A DNA stretch of 64,000 bases. It comes from Rhodovulum strictum. Its GTDB lineage: Bacteria; Pseudomonadota; Alphaproteobacteria; Rhodobacterales; Rhodobacteraceae. Below, piece by piece: positions 55,103 through 64,000 of the stretch (positions within the stretch are counted from its first letter, which is position 1; every line of letters starts with the position of its first letter). A program made the position numbers and the translations under genes. The notes beneath the pieces are model-generated. The model saw nothing but the letters and a program-made list of their open reading frames with translations. It ran no database searches and was not told the origin of the DNA. The stretch spans positions 62,001 to 126,000 of the forward strand of contig NZ_WJPO01000001.1 in the NCBI RefSeq assembly GCF_009649175.1, read 5' to 3'.

Positions 55103-57268
55103 TCAGAACCGGGCGCAACGCCGCGCCAGGCCCGCCCCGTCTCCGCGCGCGCCAAAGCCTGCCAGCGATACGGTGACGCCGAAATCCGTGGTCGGCTCCA
55201 CACTAGTCGAGGAGGTGAACCGACGCGAGAGGGAAAGATCGACGGTGACGCATTCGTTGCGGTATTCCAGACCGATACCGGCACGCGCAGCGCGTTCGGC
55301 GACGAAATCGTAGCGCCAGTCGGTCTTGCCCGTCCAGTTGTCGCGGAACCGGTAGGCTGCATCCATCACCCATTCCGACCGGTCCTCGGGCCGGTTCTCG
55401 GCCGGGTTCGCCTCGGCCCAGAGCAGGCTTGAGGCCAGCGCGACACGGTCCGCATTCCACGCGATCCGCAGATCGTTGCGGGTGAAATCGAACCCGTCAT
55501 CGAACAGCGCGCGGTTCGACAGGCTCAGATTGCCCGGCAGATCCAGCCGCAGCGCCGCCAGCCAGTCCGAGCTGTGCCCGTCCAGCCCCGAACCGGGCGC
55601 GAACTGGCCCGGATCGGTCTCGCGCCAGATCCGCCCCACCATCAGCGCCATCGACCAGCCCGCCGGATCGTGCCGTGTCCAGCCCAGCCCCAGATTGGCC
55701 CTCAGCCCTTCCTCGCGCATGTCCTCGCCCGCAAAGCGGGTCAGCGAGAACAGGTTGGCCTCGTCGAACTCGACCAGAACGCTGTCCTCGTTGGGCACGC
55801 CGTCCCGGTCCTCGCGGCTCCAGACCAGTTGCGCGACGGGTTCCAGCACATGGGTTGCGCCGTCCGCGCCCGCCTTGACCAGCGGCCAGCGCAGTTCGAC
55901 CGAGGCGGCGGGCGTGGTCCGGGTGCGGTTGCCCTCGAAAACCGTGTCGTCGCCGATCCTGAAATGGTCGATGTCCAGCGCGCCCAGAACGCCCAGAACC
56001 ACGCCATTGCCCAGCACCCAGTCGCGCCGCCAGTCAAGCCCGGCCGAGAACCGCGCCAGATCCAGCCCGTCCGCCGGATCGCTGGACCGGCGCTGATGAT
56101 CGTGGGCCGCAAGCGTGAACCCGGCAATCCCGCCGATCACTGGCGGTTCCAGCCTGCGCGTATAGCTCAGATCGCCCACCAGGAACGGGATCGTCTGGTT
56201 GCTTTCGGACTCGCGCAGCGTTTCGAAATAGACCAGATCGGCGGCGATCAGTTCGTCCCGTCGCGCCCGGGTCAGCGACAGCGCGCTGTCCAGCCGGTCC
56301 TTGTCGGAATAGTCGTAATCCAGCAGATAGGCGGGGTCGGACACCCCCTCGATGTCGAAGTCCAGCCGGAAATCGCGCGGCAGGTCGAACCCGCCCCCGG
56401 CAAACAGGTAATAGCGCGTTTCGCCGGGCCGAAGGTCATCGCGCGAGATCGCGCCCTGGGCCTCGATATCCCCGTTGCGCAAGGCGCGGCGATAGCGCAA
56501 TTCCACTGTCCGCGTCTGGCTGGTCGAGACATAGGGCGTTATCAGCAGATCCTGATGATCGCCCAGCGTCAGGAAATAGGGCAGTTTCAGCCCGGTCCCC
56601 AGACGGTCGGTCACCCGGAGCTTCGGCGTCAGAAAGCCGGTGGCGCGCTCGACCGAGGGATCGGGCACACGCAGATGGGGCAGGTAGAAGACCGGCACGC
56701 CCATCAGCTCGAACCGCGCATGGTTGAAATAAAGCTGCCGCTCCTGTTCGTCATGCACGATGCGCTGCGCCCTGATCTGCCACAGCGGCACCTCGGACTC
56801 CGAACAGACCCGGCAGGCCGAGGCCACGGTCCGGTCCAGCGTCGTGTAGCGCCCCGAAACGCGCTGGATATCGGCCGCCGCGATCTGAAGCTGCCGGTTC
56901 AGCACCATCCGGGCCGAGCGCAGGATCCCCTCGGACAGATCGCGCGACAGCGCAGCACTGTCGGCCACCAGCACCGTGTCATCGCCCGTGGTCAGCAGGA
57001 TCGGCCCCTCGATCGTCAGACGGTCGCCGTCGCGGTCATAGACGATGCGCGCGGCGCTCAGGCGCGTCTGGCCATGCAGCACCTCGACATTGCCCTCGGC
57101 GACAAGCCGGTTCAACTCGCCCACGCTGACACGGTCGGCGATCAGCGTTGTCGGCAGGTCCGCGGACGCGGTCGGGGCGGTCTGGGACGTGGCCGCGCCG
57201 GGCGTCAGCGTGCCCGCGCCAAGCAGCGCCGCGGTCAGGACCGCTAGGGGGGCAGGGGCGCGCCGCAT
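55103..57268 (-). CDS. lptD: LPS-assembly outer-membrane protein LptD
   Basis: Outer-membrane barrel that inserts lipopolysaccharide into the outer leaflet. It has 721 residues with a signal peptide (LAVLTAALLGAGTLTPGAAT) and an N-terminal OstA jellyroll (about 45-150, IADRVSVGELNRLVAEGNVE). The barrel follows from VFYLPHLRVPDPSVERATGF and ends in ARRCARF with a terminal phenylalanine. Cysteines occur in CRVCSESEVPL and in the last strand region, suitable for disulfides. It overlaps lptG by one base. Confidence 0.96.
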   Translation of the reverse strand: MRRAPAPLAVLTAALLGAGTLTPGAATSQTAPTASADLPTTLIADRVSVGELNRLVAEGNVEVLHGQTRLSAARIVYDRDGDRLTIEGPILLTTGDDTVLVADSAALSRDLSEGILRSARMVLNRQLQIAAADIQRVSGRYTTLDRTVASACRVCSESEVPLWQIRAQRIVHDEQERQLYFNHARFELMGVPVFYLPHLRVPDPSVERATGFLTPKLRVTDRLGTGLKLPYFLTLGDHQDLLITPYVSTSQTRTVELRYRRALRNGDIEAQGAISRDDLRPGETRYYLFAGGGFDLPRDFRLDFDIEGVSDPAYLLDYDYSDKDRLDSALSLTRARRDELIAADLVYFETLRESESNQTIPFLVGDLSYTRRLEPPVIGGIAGFTLAAHDHQRRSSDPADGLDLARFSAGLDWRRDWVLGNGVVLGVLGALDIDHFRIGDDTVFEGNRTRTTPAASVELRWPLVKAGADGATHVLEPVAQLVWSREDRDGVPNEDSVLVEFDEANLFSLTRFAGEDMREEGLRANLGLGWTRHDPAGWSMALMVGRIWRETDPGQFAPGSGLDGHSSDWLAALRLDLPGNLSLSNRALFDDGFDFTRNDLRIAWNADRVALASSLLWAEANPAENRPEDRSEWVMDAAYRFRDNWTGKTDWRYDFVAERAARAGIGLEYRNECVTVDLSLSRRFTSSTSVEPTTDFGVTVSLAGFGARGDGAGLARRCARF

Positions 57269-58368
57269 CAGCCATCCTCCAGGTACAGCAAAAGCCCCAG
57301 CGACAGCAGGATGCCGGCCACCGGCGCGCTCCAGGCGGCAAGTGCCACGGGGAGCTGGCCGGTCTCGCCCAGGACTTGCGCGAAATTTCGCAGGAAGAAT
57401 AGACCGAGCCCGAGCCCGAGCGCCAGCATCACCATCATCCCCGTTCGTCCGAACCGGGCGTGGCGCATGGTGAAGCCCGCCGCCAGCAGCACCATCGCCG
57501 CCAGGATCAGCGGTCGCGCCAGTTCCATCTGGAACCAGACCCGGTGCGGCCGTGCCGAAAACCCCGCGCGTTCCAGCGAGGCGATGAACTCGGGCAGGTC
57601 CCAGATCGAGATGGCAGAGGGCTGGGCAAACCCGTCGCGGATGCGCTGGCTGGTCAGGTCCGAGGGCAACGACATCTGCGCCTGTTCGACGGCGGCCAGT
57701 TCGGGATTGGGCGTGTTCGCGTCAAAGCGCCAGCGCTTGGCATCCTGCAAGGTCCATTCCCCGCCCGCCAGCGCCGCCTCGGCCGCCTCGATCCGCCAGC
57801 CGGGCTGCCCGTCCATGCCGAAGGCCAGGAAGGTGACGTCGAAGAACCGCGTACCTTCCGGATTGGCGCGGGCGGCGCGGATCAGCATCTGGCCCTCGTC
57901 GCTTCCCTCGCGCAGCCAAAGCCCCTCGGCGCTGACCGACAGCACGCTGGTCTCGCCCGTCTTGTAGCGTTCGGTGAGCAGGCGGTACTGTTTCGAGGTC
58001 GCCGCCGCGATCGGGTTCATGATCGCCACCGCCAACCCGCCCAGAACCAGCGCCGCCAGCACCGGCGCGACCAGCGCCCGCAGTGCCGACCGCCCCGAGG
58101 CGCGCGTGATCACCAGTTCCGAGGTCCGGGCAAGCCCCAGAAACAGCGCCACCGTGGCCAGCAGCACGACCAGCGGCAGGATCGCGTACAGATCGGCAGG
58201 CACCTTCAGCGCCGACAGCTGCAACGCCTGGCGAAAACCGATGGTGCCGATATCAAAGCGCCGGATCTGATCGACCATGTCGAACAGAACGAGGATCGCG
58301 CCGAAGATGCCGCAAAGACCGAAGAACAGAAGCGTGAACTTGCGCGCGAAATACAGATGCAGCGTCAT
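57268..58368 (-). CDS. lptG: LPS export ABC transporter permease LptG
   Basis: Inner-membrane half-permease that with LptF and LptB extracts lipopolysaccharide. It has 366 residues. The YjgP/YjgQ pattern shows in ALQLSALKVPADLYAILPLV, ELVITRASGRSALRALVAPV and NPIAAATSKQYRLLTERYKT. A periplasmic beta domain lies in the middle and three C-terminal helices include FTMRHARFGRTGMMVMLALG. Its start overlaps lptF by four bases and its stop overlaps lptD by one. Confidence 0.95.
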   Translation of the reverse strand: MTLHLYFARKFTLLFFGLCGIFGAILVLFDMVDQIRRFDIGTIGFRQALQLSALKVPADLYAILPLVVLLATVALFLGLARTSELVITRASGRSALRALVAPVLAALVLGGLAVAIMNPIAAATSKQYRLLTERYKTGETSVLSVSAEGLWLREGSDEGQMLIRAARANPEGTRFFDVTFLAFGMDGQPGWRIEAAEAALAGGEWTLQDAKRWRFDANTPNPELAAVEQAQMSLPSDLTSQRIRDGFAQPSAISIWDLPEFIASLERAGFSARPHRVWFQMELARPLILAAMVLLAAGFTMRHARFGRTGMMVMLALGLGLGLFFLRNFAQVLGETGQLPVALAAWSAPVAGILLSLGLLLYLEDG

Positions 58369-59489
58369 CCCGGCGCCCCCGTTCCCGCCGCCACCCGCCG
58401 CCGCCGCGCCGAGAACGCGATCAGCGCCGCGCCCATCGCAGCCCCCGCCAGCGGCGGCAGATAGGTCACCGGCCAGAGCGCGGCATCGCGCCGGGCCAGA
58501 TCGGCGGCGACATTGCCAAGCAGGTTCACCCCGATCAGCAGCACGATCGCCAGCAGCACCTGCCGGCCCAGCCCGAACCGGCTGAACCCGCCCACCAGAA
58601 GCGCCCCATAGCCGATCAGCGCCCCGGCAAGCGCCAGAAGCGGCTGCGCGGTCCGCTCGTGCCCCTCGACAAGAATGACTGCGCGCGTCAGCCCGGTCTG
58701 CTCGATCAATTCATCGCTCGGCGATAACAGCGCGCGCGTCGGCAGCGTCTCCAGTCTTGGCGGGCGCAGCCGCGCGGTGTCGATCAACGCGCCGATATCA
58801 TAGGCGAAATCCTCGAAACTCGCGACCGCCAGCCGCCGGTCGCCGGTGCGGTAGGATTGCGCCATCCCCTCGAACATCACCAGTTTCGGCCCGGTTTCGC
58901 CCTCGACCAGCAACGCGCGCCGGGCGGTATAGGTCACCCGCGTTCCGAGGCTGCGCGCATCCGACAGGTAGATGTCGTAAAGTTCCCCCCGGTCGGTGAT
59001 CTCGCGGATATAGAAGGTGATGCCGCGCGCAGGATGCAGGAACTGGCCCGCGCTCAGGAACTGCGCCGCCACATCGCGCGAGATCTCGTCGCGCCGGTCG
59101 TCAAGCTGGGCGCGGCTGGCGGGCACCAGCACATGGGTCAGCACCGCCATCGGCAACGCGACCGCCAGCCCGAACAGCACCACCGGCCGCGCCAGCCGCC
59201 AGGGGCTGCATCCCAGCGCCTGCATCACCACCAGTTCGCTTTCCGAGGTCATGCGGTTGATCACATAGACCGTGCCCGCAAAGGCCGCCACCGGCAGCAC
59301 CAGCCGGATCACGTTGGGCAGCGTCAGTGCCGCGAATTCCAGAAAGACCAGCGCCGACTGGCCATCGCCGATCAGTTGCTCGAACAGCGACACGCCGCGG
59401 TTCACCCAGTAGACCGAGACCAGCACAAGCGCGAAGAAGCCGAACAGGACAGTCAGCTGCGCAAGCAGGTATCGGTCGAATCTGGGCAC
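58365..59489 (-). CDS. lptF: LPS export ABC transporter permease LptF
   Basis: Partner permease of LptG. From GTG 59489 it has 374 residues and begins with the family start PRFDRYLLAQLTVLFGFFAL. A longer frame from GTG 59525 is possible. Other family features are VYVINRMTSESELVVMQALG, CSPWRLARPVVLFGLAVALP and DEISRDVAAQFLSAGQFLHP, with C-terminal helices around NLLGNVAADLARRDAALWPV. First gene of the lptF-lptG-lptD-surA-pdxA run, divergent from pepA. Confidence 0.94.
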   Translation of the reverse strand: MPRFDRYLLAQLTVLFGFFALVLVSVYWVNRGVSLFEQLIGDGQSALVFLEFAALTLPNVIRLVLPVAAFAGTVYVINRMTSESELVVMQALGCSPWRLARPVVLFGLAVALPMAVLTHVLVPASRAQLDDRRDEISRDVAAQFLSAGQFLHPARGITFYIREITDRGELYDIYLSDARSLGTRVTYTARRALLVEGETGPKLVMFEGMAQSYRTGDRRLAVASFEDFAYDIGALIDTARLRPPRLETLPTRALLSPSDELIEQTGLTRAVILVEGHERTAQPLLALAGALIGYGALLVGGFSRFGLGRQVLLAIVLLIGVNLLGNVAADLARRDAALWPVTYLPPLAGAAMGAALIAFSARRRRVAAGTGAPG

Positions 59490-59618
59490 GTCTTTCCCGG
59501 GGCGGTCTAGGGTCGGGACGGACACTAGACCAATCGGGCTGGGCCGGAAACTGCTATCTGGTCAAGTGCTGGGCAGGGGGCTAGGTAGGGCCAAGCACAG
59601 GACCAAGGGAGCCCAGCC

Positions 59619-61088
59619 ATGACCACACCCGTCGCGATCAGCTTTGCCGAAACCGATCTCGAGGCCATTGCCGAGGTATCGGGCCGGATCGCGGTCTTCG
59701 TCGGCGGGGATGGCAAGCTGGACCCTGCCGCCCGCCGACTCAACCGCCTGATCAAGGGCGCGCTGGAACGCTTCGTCGCAAGCGAGGCGTTCGCCAGGCT
59801 GAAACCGGCCGAGGCCGCAACGCTGGCCTGGCCCGCCGGGATTGCCGCCGAGGCGGTGGATGTCGTGCGGCTCGACAAGCGCCCCACCCTGGACGAGGCG
59901 CGGCGCGCAGGTGCTGCGCTGGCGAAGCGGCAGGGGGCGGCCAATGTGCTGATGCTGGCCGGGGCGCAGGTCCGCGCGGCCGACATCGCCTTTGGCTTCG
60001 CGCTGCGCGCCTATGAGTTCTCCGACCACAAGACCGGCGACAAGACCCTGCCCGGCAAGGTCCGCGTCATGGTCGCCAAGCCCGAAGCCGTCGCCGCCGA
60101 GGCCGGTCCCATGGCCGCCCGTGCCGAGGGCGTGTTCTTCACCCGCGATCTGGTCAACGAACCCGCCAATGTCCTGACCACCGACGATTTCGCCGCCCGC
60201 CTCGCCGCGATGCAGGAGCTTGGCCTCGATGTCGAAATCCTCGAAGAGGACGATCTGCGCAAGCTCGGCATGCGCGCGCTGCTGGCCGTGGGGCAGGGCT
60301 CGGAAAGCCCCTCCAAGGTTGTCGTGATCCGCTGGAACGGCGGCGCGACGGATGCGGCCCCCTTGGCGCTGATCGGCAAGGGGGTGGTGTTCGACGCCGG
60401 CGGCATCTCGATCAAGCCTGCGCAGGGCATGGAAGAAATGACCATGGACATGGGCGGCGCGGGCGTCGTGGCGGGCGTGATGCGCACGCTGGCGCTGCGC
60501 AAGGCCAAGGCCAATGTGGTCGGCCTTGTCGGTCTGGTCGAGAACATGCCCGACGGCCGTGCCCAGCGCCCCGGCGACATCGTGCGCAGCATGAAGGGCG
60601 ACACGATCGAGGTCATCAACACCGATGCCGAGGGGCGCATGGTGCTGGCCGATGTGCTCTGGTATGCGCAGGACCGTTTCCAGCCCGCCGCGATGGTCGA
60701 TCTGGCCACGCTGACCGGCGCCATCATCGTCGGGCTGGGTCATGCCAATGCGGGCGTGTTCTCGAATGACGATACGTTCTGCGAGGCGTTCCTGACCGCC
60801 GCCGCTGCCGAGGGCGAGGGCGCCTGGCGGATGCCGCTGGGCGAGGCCTATGACAAGCTCATCAAGTCGCAGATCGCCGACATCAAGAACAGCGGCGGAC
60901 GCACCGCAGGTTCGATCACCGCGGCGCAGTTCCTGCAACGCTTCGTCAAGCCCGAAACGCCGTGGATCCATCTCGACATCGCCGGCGTCGCCCGCACCCC
61001 CGAGGAAACGCCGCTGGCCCCCAAGGGGCCGACGGGCTGGGGCGTGCTGGCGCTCGACCGGCTGGTGCGGGACCGGTTCGAGGGGTAG
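59619..61088 (+). CDS. pepA: Leucyl aminopeptidase (M17)
   Basis: Two-metal cytosolic aminopeptidase that can also bind DNA in some bacteria. It has 489 residues. The M17 signature NTDAEGRMVLADVLWYAQ is intact, as are LIGKGVVFDAGGISIKPAQG with MEEMTMDMGGAGVV and the C-terminal ADIKNSGGRTAGSITAAQFL. An N-terminal domain covers about the first 170 residues. GGGAGCC lies near ATG 59619. It is divergent from lptF and converges with rpe, leaving nine bases. Confidence 0.96.
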   Translation: MTTPVAISFAETDLEAIAEVSGRIAVFVGGDGKLDPAARRLNRLIKGALERFVASEAFARLKPAEAATLAWPAGIAAEAVDVVRLDKRPTLDEARRAGAALAKRQGAANVLMLAGAQVRAADIAFGFALRAYEFSDHKTGDKTLPGKVRVMVAKPEAVAAEAGPMAARAEGVFFTRDLVNEPANVLTTDDFAARLAAMQELGLDVEILEEDDLRKLGMRALLAVGQGSESPSKVVVIRWNGGATDAAPLALIGKGVVFDAGGISIKPAQGMEEMTMDMGGAGVVAGVMRTLALRKAKANVVGLVGLVENMPDGRAQRPGDIVRSMKGDTIEVINTDAEGRMVLADVLWYAQDRFQPAAMVDLATLTGAIIVGLGHANAGVFSNDDTFCEAFLTAAAAEGEGAWRMPLGEAYDKLIKSQIADIKNSGGRTAGSITAAQFLQRFVKPETPWIHLDIAGVARTPEETPLAPKGPTGWGVLALDRLVRDRFEG

Positions 61089-61107
61089 GGCGGCCGCTCA
61101 GGCCGCC
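61089..61107. terminator. Hairpin at the pepA-rpe convergence
   Basis: GGCGGCC (61089-61095) pairs with GGCCGCC (61101-61107) around GCTCA. It spans the rpe stop codon and lies just past the pepA stop. There is no clear T-run on either strand, so termination activity is uncertain. Confidence 0.4.
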
Positions 61108-61793
61108 TTCAGCGCCGCTTCGGCGGCTGCCCGGATCGCCCGGATATTGGCGCCATAGACCTCGGGGTTGTCGACCGACCCGCCCGAGAACACCGCCGAC
61201 CCCGCGACCAGACAATCCGCCCCTGCCGCGGCGACCAGCGGCGCGGTGTCGGGCGTCACGCCGCCGTCGATCTGGATATGGATCGGGCGATCCCCGATCA
61301 TGGCACGGATCTTGCGGGTCTTTTCCACGCCGGACTGGATGAATTTCTGCCCGCCGAAGCCGGGGTTCACCGTCATCACCAGCACCATGTCGCACAGGTC
61401 CAGCACATCGGCCACCGCCTCGGCGGGCGTGCCGGGGTTCAGCACGACGCCCGCCTTGACGCCCTGCGCGCGGATCGCCTGAAGCGTGCGGTGAATATGC
61501 GGGCCCGCCTCGACATGGGCGGAAATCATGTCGGCGCCCGCCTCGGCATAGGCCTCGATATAGGGATCCACCGGCGCGATCATCAGATGCACGTCCATGA
61601 AGGTCTTGACATGCTTGCGGAACGCCTTGACCGCCGGGGGGCCAAAGGTCAGGTTCGGGACGAAATGCCCGTCCATCACATCGACATGCACCCAGTCGGC
61701 GCCCTGCGCCTCGATGGCCTGGATCTCGGCCCCGAAATTCGCGAAATCGGCGGACAGGATCGAGGGGGCGATCTTGATCGAACGGTCGAACAT
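61098..61793 (-). CDS. rpe: Ribulose-phosphate 3-epimerase
   Basis: Interconverts ribulose-5-phosphate and xylulose-5-phosphate, feeding ribulose bisphosphate regeneration (called cbbE in Calvin operons). It has 231 residues from ATG 61793. [20 protein letters not shown] is the family start. [20 protein letters not shown] has metal-site residues, and [20 protein letters not shown] and [20 protein letters not shown] follow. It is the last gene of the cbbA-cbbM-rpe run, 59 bases after cbbM. Confidence 0.97.
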   Translation of the reverse strand: MFDRSIKIAPSILSADFANFGAEIQAIEAQGADWVHVDVMDGHFVPNLTFGPPAVKAFRKHVKTFMDVHLMIAPVDPYIEAYAEAGADMISAHVEAGPHIHRTLQAIRAQGVKAGVVLNPGTPAEAVADVLDLCDMVLVMTVNPGFGGQKFIQSGVEKTRKIRAMIGDRPIHIQIDGGVTPDTAPLVAAAGADCLVAGSAVFSGGSVDNPEVYGANIRAIRAAAEAALKAA

Positions 61794-61822
61794 CTTGCGT
61801 TTCCTCCCGAAAGGGTGATGAA

Positions 61823-61846
61823 GCGCGGCGCCCGAAGACGCCGCGC
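61823..61846 (-). repeat. Intercistronic hairpin between cbbM and rpe
   Basis: GCGCGGCG (61823-61830) and CGCCGCGC (61839-61846) form an eight-base-pair stem with an eight-base loop, starting six bases past the cbbM stop. No T-run follows on the minus strand. A 3' stabiliser or partial terminator for the cbbM message is plausible. Confidence 0.6.
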
Positions 61847-61852
61847 GGGGAT

Positions 61853-63244
61853 TTACTCGGCTGCTGCGACCACGCCCAGCTTCTGGCGCCAGCCCGGATA
61901 GAACCGGTCGGCATCGTTCGGGAAGCTCTCGAAGGCGCGGGCCAGTTCGCGGTGTTCCTTGGCATAGGTCACCAGATCGACGCCCGATTTCCACGCATCA
62001 TGCGCCTGGCGCAGCGATTTCGCCCCCGCCGTGCCGCCATCCAGATGCCCGAAGGCGCCGCCGCCCGAGGTCTGGATGATGTTGGAATGACCCAGATTGT
62101 CGAAGAAGCCCGGCAGCCGCAGCGCGTTCATCCCGCCCGAGATGATCGGCGTCGTCGCCTTCATGCCCAGCCATTCCTGCGGGTAATAGGGCCCCTCGGC
62201 GCTGTCGCGTTCCAGCATGAAGGCCATGGCCTTGTCGGCGGCCTCGCCCTCCATCTTGCCGAAGCCCATCGTGCCGGTATGGATACCGCTCGCGCCTTGC
62301 AGGCGGGACATCTTGGACAGCACGAAGGCGGTATAGCCGCGCATCGACTGGGGCGAGGTGACGGCGCCATGGCCCGCGCGATGATAGTGCAGGAACTGGC
62401 GCGGGAACTGGCGGCGGCAGGTCGTGATCGCCGCGGGGCCGGTGACATAGCCATCCACCAAGAAGGCGACGTGATCGGCGTTTTCGCCAAAGGTTTCAAG
62501 GATGTATTCGCCGCGCGCGATCATCTCGAACGGATCGTCCGCGGTGATGTTGGCCGAGAACAGCTTGGCCTCGCCGGTTTCGTCCTGCGCGCGCTTCATC
62601 GCATCCGACACCAGCCGCATGGTTTCCTTCAGCGGCGCGAACACCTGGTTGCCCTGCGGTTCGTCATTCTTGATGAAATCGCCGCCCAGCCAGAATTCGT
62701 AGCAGGCATCCGCAAAGGGTTGCGGGCGCAGGCCGAGCTTGGGCTTGATGATCGTGCCGACCACCATGCCGCCATCGGTGACGCTGCGGCCCAGAACGCG
62801 CCACATGTCTGCGATGTTCATCGCCGGGCCGTCGAACAGGCGCAGATAGGCGGGCGGCACATAGAAATCGTGCATCTTGGCGTATTCGACATCGCCCATG
62901 CCCTGGTTGTTGCCGATCGTCAGCGTCAGGAACGAGCACAGCATCGCGCGCCCGTCGATGATGTTGCGGTCGAACAGTTCCACCGGATAGGCGATCTTCA
63001 TCAGCTCGCGCGCCGGGTCGATCTCGTAGACCAGCGCATCCACGCCCTTGGTGAACTCGTCGGTGGTGCAGACCTCGACATTGGTGCCGGTCGAGCTTTC
63101 GGCGGCGAAATGGGCGGCGACGGACAGGTAGTCGCCAAAGCCCTCTTTCGGCTTCATGATATAGGCGCACAGCACATGGCGGCCGCCCGCGATCAGGTCT
63201 TTCTCGTCAAGATCGAGACGCGCGTAGCGGTTCGACTGATCCAT
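61853..63244 (-). CDS. cbbM: Ribulose bisphosphate carboxylase, form II
   Basis: Fixes CO2 onto ribulose bisphosphate; form II enzymes are dimers of a single large chain. It has 463 residues from ATG 63244. [14 protein letters not shown] holds the catalytic Lys167, and [14 protein letters not shown] holds the carbamylated Lys192 with Asp194 and Glu195 for magnesium. [14 protein letters not shown] and the loop-6 region [12 protein letters not shown] are intact. The sequence is clearly form II, not form I. It lies between cbbA and rpe, with hairpins on both sides. Confidence 0.98.
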   Translation of the reverse strand: MDQSNRYARLDLDEKDLIAGGRHVLCAYIMKPKEGFGDYLSVAAHFAAESSTGTNVEVCTTDEFTKGVDALVYEIDPARELMKIAYPVELFDRNIIDGRAMLCSFLTLTIGNNQGMGDVEYAKMHDFYVPPAYLRLFDGPAMNIADMWRVLGRSVTDGGMVVGTIIKPKLGLRPQPFADACYEFWLGGDFIKNDEPQGNQVFAPLKETMRLVSDAMKRAQDETGEAKLFSANITADDPFEMIARGEYILETFGENADHVAFLVDGYVTGPAAITTCRRQFPRQFLHYHRAGHGAVTSPQSMRGYTAFVLSKMSRLQGASGIHTGTMGFGKMEGEAADKAMAFMLERDSAEGPYYPQEWLGMKATTPIISGGMNALRLPGFFDNLGHSNIIQTSGGGAFGHLDGGTAGAKSLRQAHDAWKSGVDLVTYAKEHRELARAFESFPNDADRFYPGWRQKLGVVAAAE

Positions 63245-63300
63245 GTCGTTTCCTCCCTTGGGATGGTGATTCCGTTGAGCGCGCGTTTCCGTGGAGGCAG

Positions 63301-63322
63301 CCCGGCCGTTTCCGAGGCCGGG
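63301..63322 (-). repeat. Intercistronic hairpin between cbbA and cbbM
   Basis: CCCGGCC (63301-63307) and GGCCGGG (63316-63322) form a seven-base-pair stem with an eight-base loop, 11 bases past the cbbA stop and within the 89-base gap before cbbM. It lacks a T-run. It may mark an mRNA processing point that separates cbbA and cbbM levels. Confidence 0.55.
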
Positions 63323-63333
63323 CGCCCGGTGTC

Positions 63334-64000
63334 TCAGTTCGTCTTGGGGTCCAGGCTGCCCGAGGCATAGCGTTTCGCCATGTCGTCCATCGGGATCACC
63401 TTGATCTTGCTGGCATTCCCGGCGGTGCCAAAGGCTTCCAGCCGCAGCTTGCAGAGGTCGCGCATGGCGTCCATCGCGGGTTTCAGGAACTTGCGCGGGT
63501 CGAATTCCTTGGGGTTTTCGGTCGCGATCTTGCGGAACTGGCCGGTCATCGCCATCCGGCAATCGGTGTCGATATTGACCTTGCGCACGCCCATCCTGAT
63601 GCCGCGCACGATCTCCTCGACCGGCACGCCAAAGGTCTGGGGCATGCCGCCGCCATAGGCGTTGATGATGTCCTGCAATTCCTGCGGCACGGACGAGGAT
63701 CCGTGCATCACCAGATGGGTGTCGGGCAGTTTCTTGTGGATCGCCTCGATCACGCTCATCGCCAGGATCTCGCCATCGGGCTTGCGCGAGAACTTGTAGG
63801 CGCCGTGGCTGGTGCCGCAGGCGATCGCCAGCGCGTCGACCTTGGTCTTCTTGACGAAATCCACGGCCTGATCGGGATCGGTCAGAAGCTGGCTGTGATC
63901 CAGCTTGCCCTCGGCGCCATGGCCATCCTCGGCCTCGCCCTCGCCGGTTTCCAGGCTGCCCAGAACGCCCAGTTCGCCCTCGACCGAGGCACCGACCCAA
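63334..64000 (-). CDS. cbbA: Fructose-bisphosphate aldolase class II (partial, N-terminus outside window)
   Basis: Zinc-dependent aldolase used in the Calvin cycle and gluconeogenesis. The visible 221 residues are the C-terminal part: [20 protein letters not shown], then [40 protein letters not shown] and [30 protein letters not shown] and NIDTD carry metal- and phosphate-binding residues. The ending SGSLDPKTN is in view. Position before cbbM and rpe matches the cbbA gene of form II Calvin operons. Confidence 0.95.
   Translation of the reverse strand, partial: WVGASVEGELGVLGSLETGEGEAEDGHGAEGKLDHSQLLTDPDQAVDFVKKTKVDALAIACGTSHGAYKFSRKPDGEILAMSVIEAIHKKLPDTHLVMHGSSSVPQELQDIINAYGGGMPQTFGVPVEEIVRGIRMGVRKVNIDTDCRMAMTGQFRKIATENPKEFDPRKFLKPAMDAMRDLCKLRLEAFGTAGNASKIKVIPMDDMAKRYASGSLDPKTN

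Overview
The window is GC-rich, densely coded alphaproteobacterial chromosome. Gene content and order point to the Rhodobacterales (Rhodobacter/Rhodovulum-like Paracoccaceae). The evidence is a complete RcGTA-type gene transfer agent cluster directly behind fabF-mltG and in front of cysE, a three-gene pyruvate dehydrogenase operon whose E1-beta carries a lipoyl domain, and a cbbA-cbbM-cbbE segment with form II RubisCO. The RubisCO implies a Calvin cycle and suggests a phototrophic or facultatively autotrophic strain. Genus cannot be fixed from this sequence alone.

Layout. 1-6 kb: glnB (cut by the window edge), nnr, tRNA-Leu(UAG), tig, and the rpsF-rpsR-rplI ribosomal operon with a hairpin leader. 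6-11 kb: fatty-acid genes fabD, fabG, acpP, fabF, then mltG. 10.9-26.6 kb: the GTA cluster, with a good sigma-70 promoter, a perfect CtrA-type box, an intrinsic terminator inside the leader, g1 to g15 including g3.5 and g10.1, a DUF2793 fibre-like gene and a small conserved-context gene. 26.7-33 kb: cysE, then pdhC, pdhB, pdhA, ftsB and pgk on the minus strand. 33-38 kb: a tandem cytoplasmic/periplasmic cyclophilin pair, an acyltransferase-like gene, a tiny membrane ORF, tyrS, anmK and a cupin. 38-46 kb: a small unknown, eno, an EamA transporter, a Fur-family regulator, a second EamA gene broken by one base, selO, a nucleoside hydrolase, and an iron-type binding protein under a candidate operator. 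46-51 kb: mazG, an agmatinase, a DUF1499 protein, prfA, prmC and a DUF4167 protein. 51-59.5 kb: a minus-strand envelope operon lptF-lptG-lptD-surA-pdxA, then a membrane protein and rsmA. 59.6-64 kb: pepA, then cbbE/rpe, cbbM and cbbA (cut by the window edge) on the minus strand.

How it fits together. The GTA genes encode a headful-packaging, tailed, virus-like particle: terminase, portal, protease and capsid; adaptor, stopper and terminator; tail tube, chaperones and tape measure; distal tail, hub, peptidase and a large fibre-like protein. They lie head to tail with overlapping starts and stops. The most interesting points are in this cluster. One is an insertion of about 190 residues, lectin-like in sequence, inside the TIM-barrel region of the g15 protein. 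Another is a set of terminator-like hairpins (leader and g2/g3 gap) inside what should be one transcript, which raises the possibility of antitermination. The third is a perfect TTAA-N7-TTAA box just upstream of the promoter. Elsewhere, the S6/S18 leader hairpin, the hairpins flanking cbbM, the operator-like repeat in the spacer of the binding-protein promoter, and the frameshifted EamA gene deserve checking. No gap between genes exceeds about 300 bases, and I found no insertion sequence, CRISPR array, rRNA or integrase.
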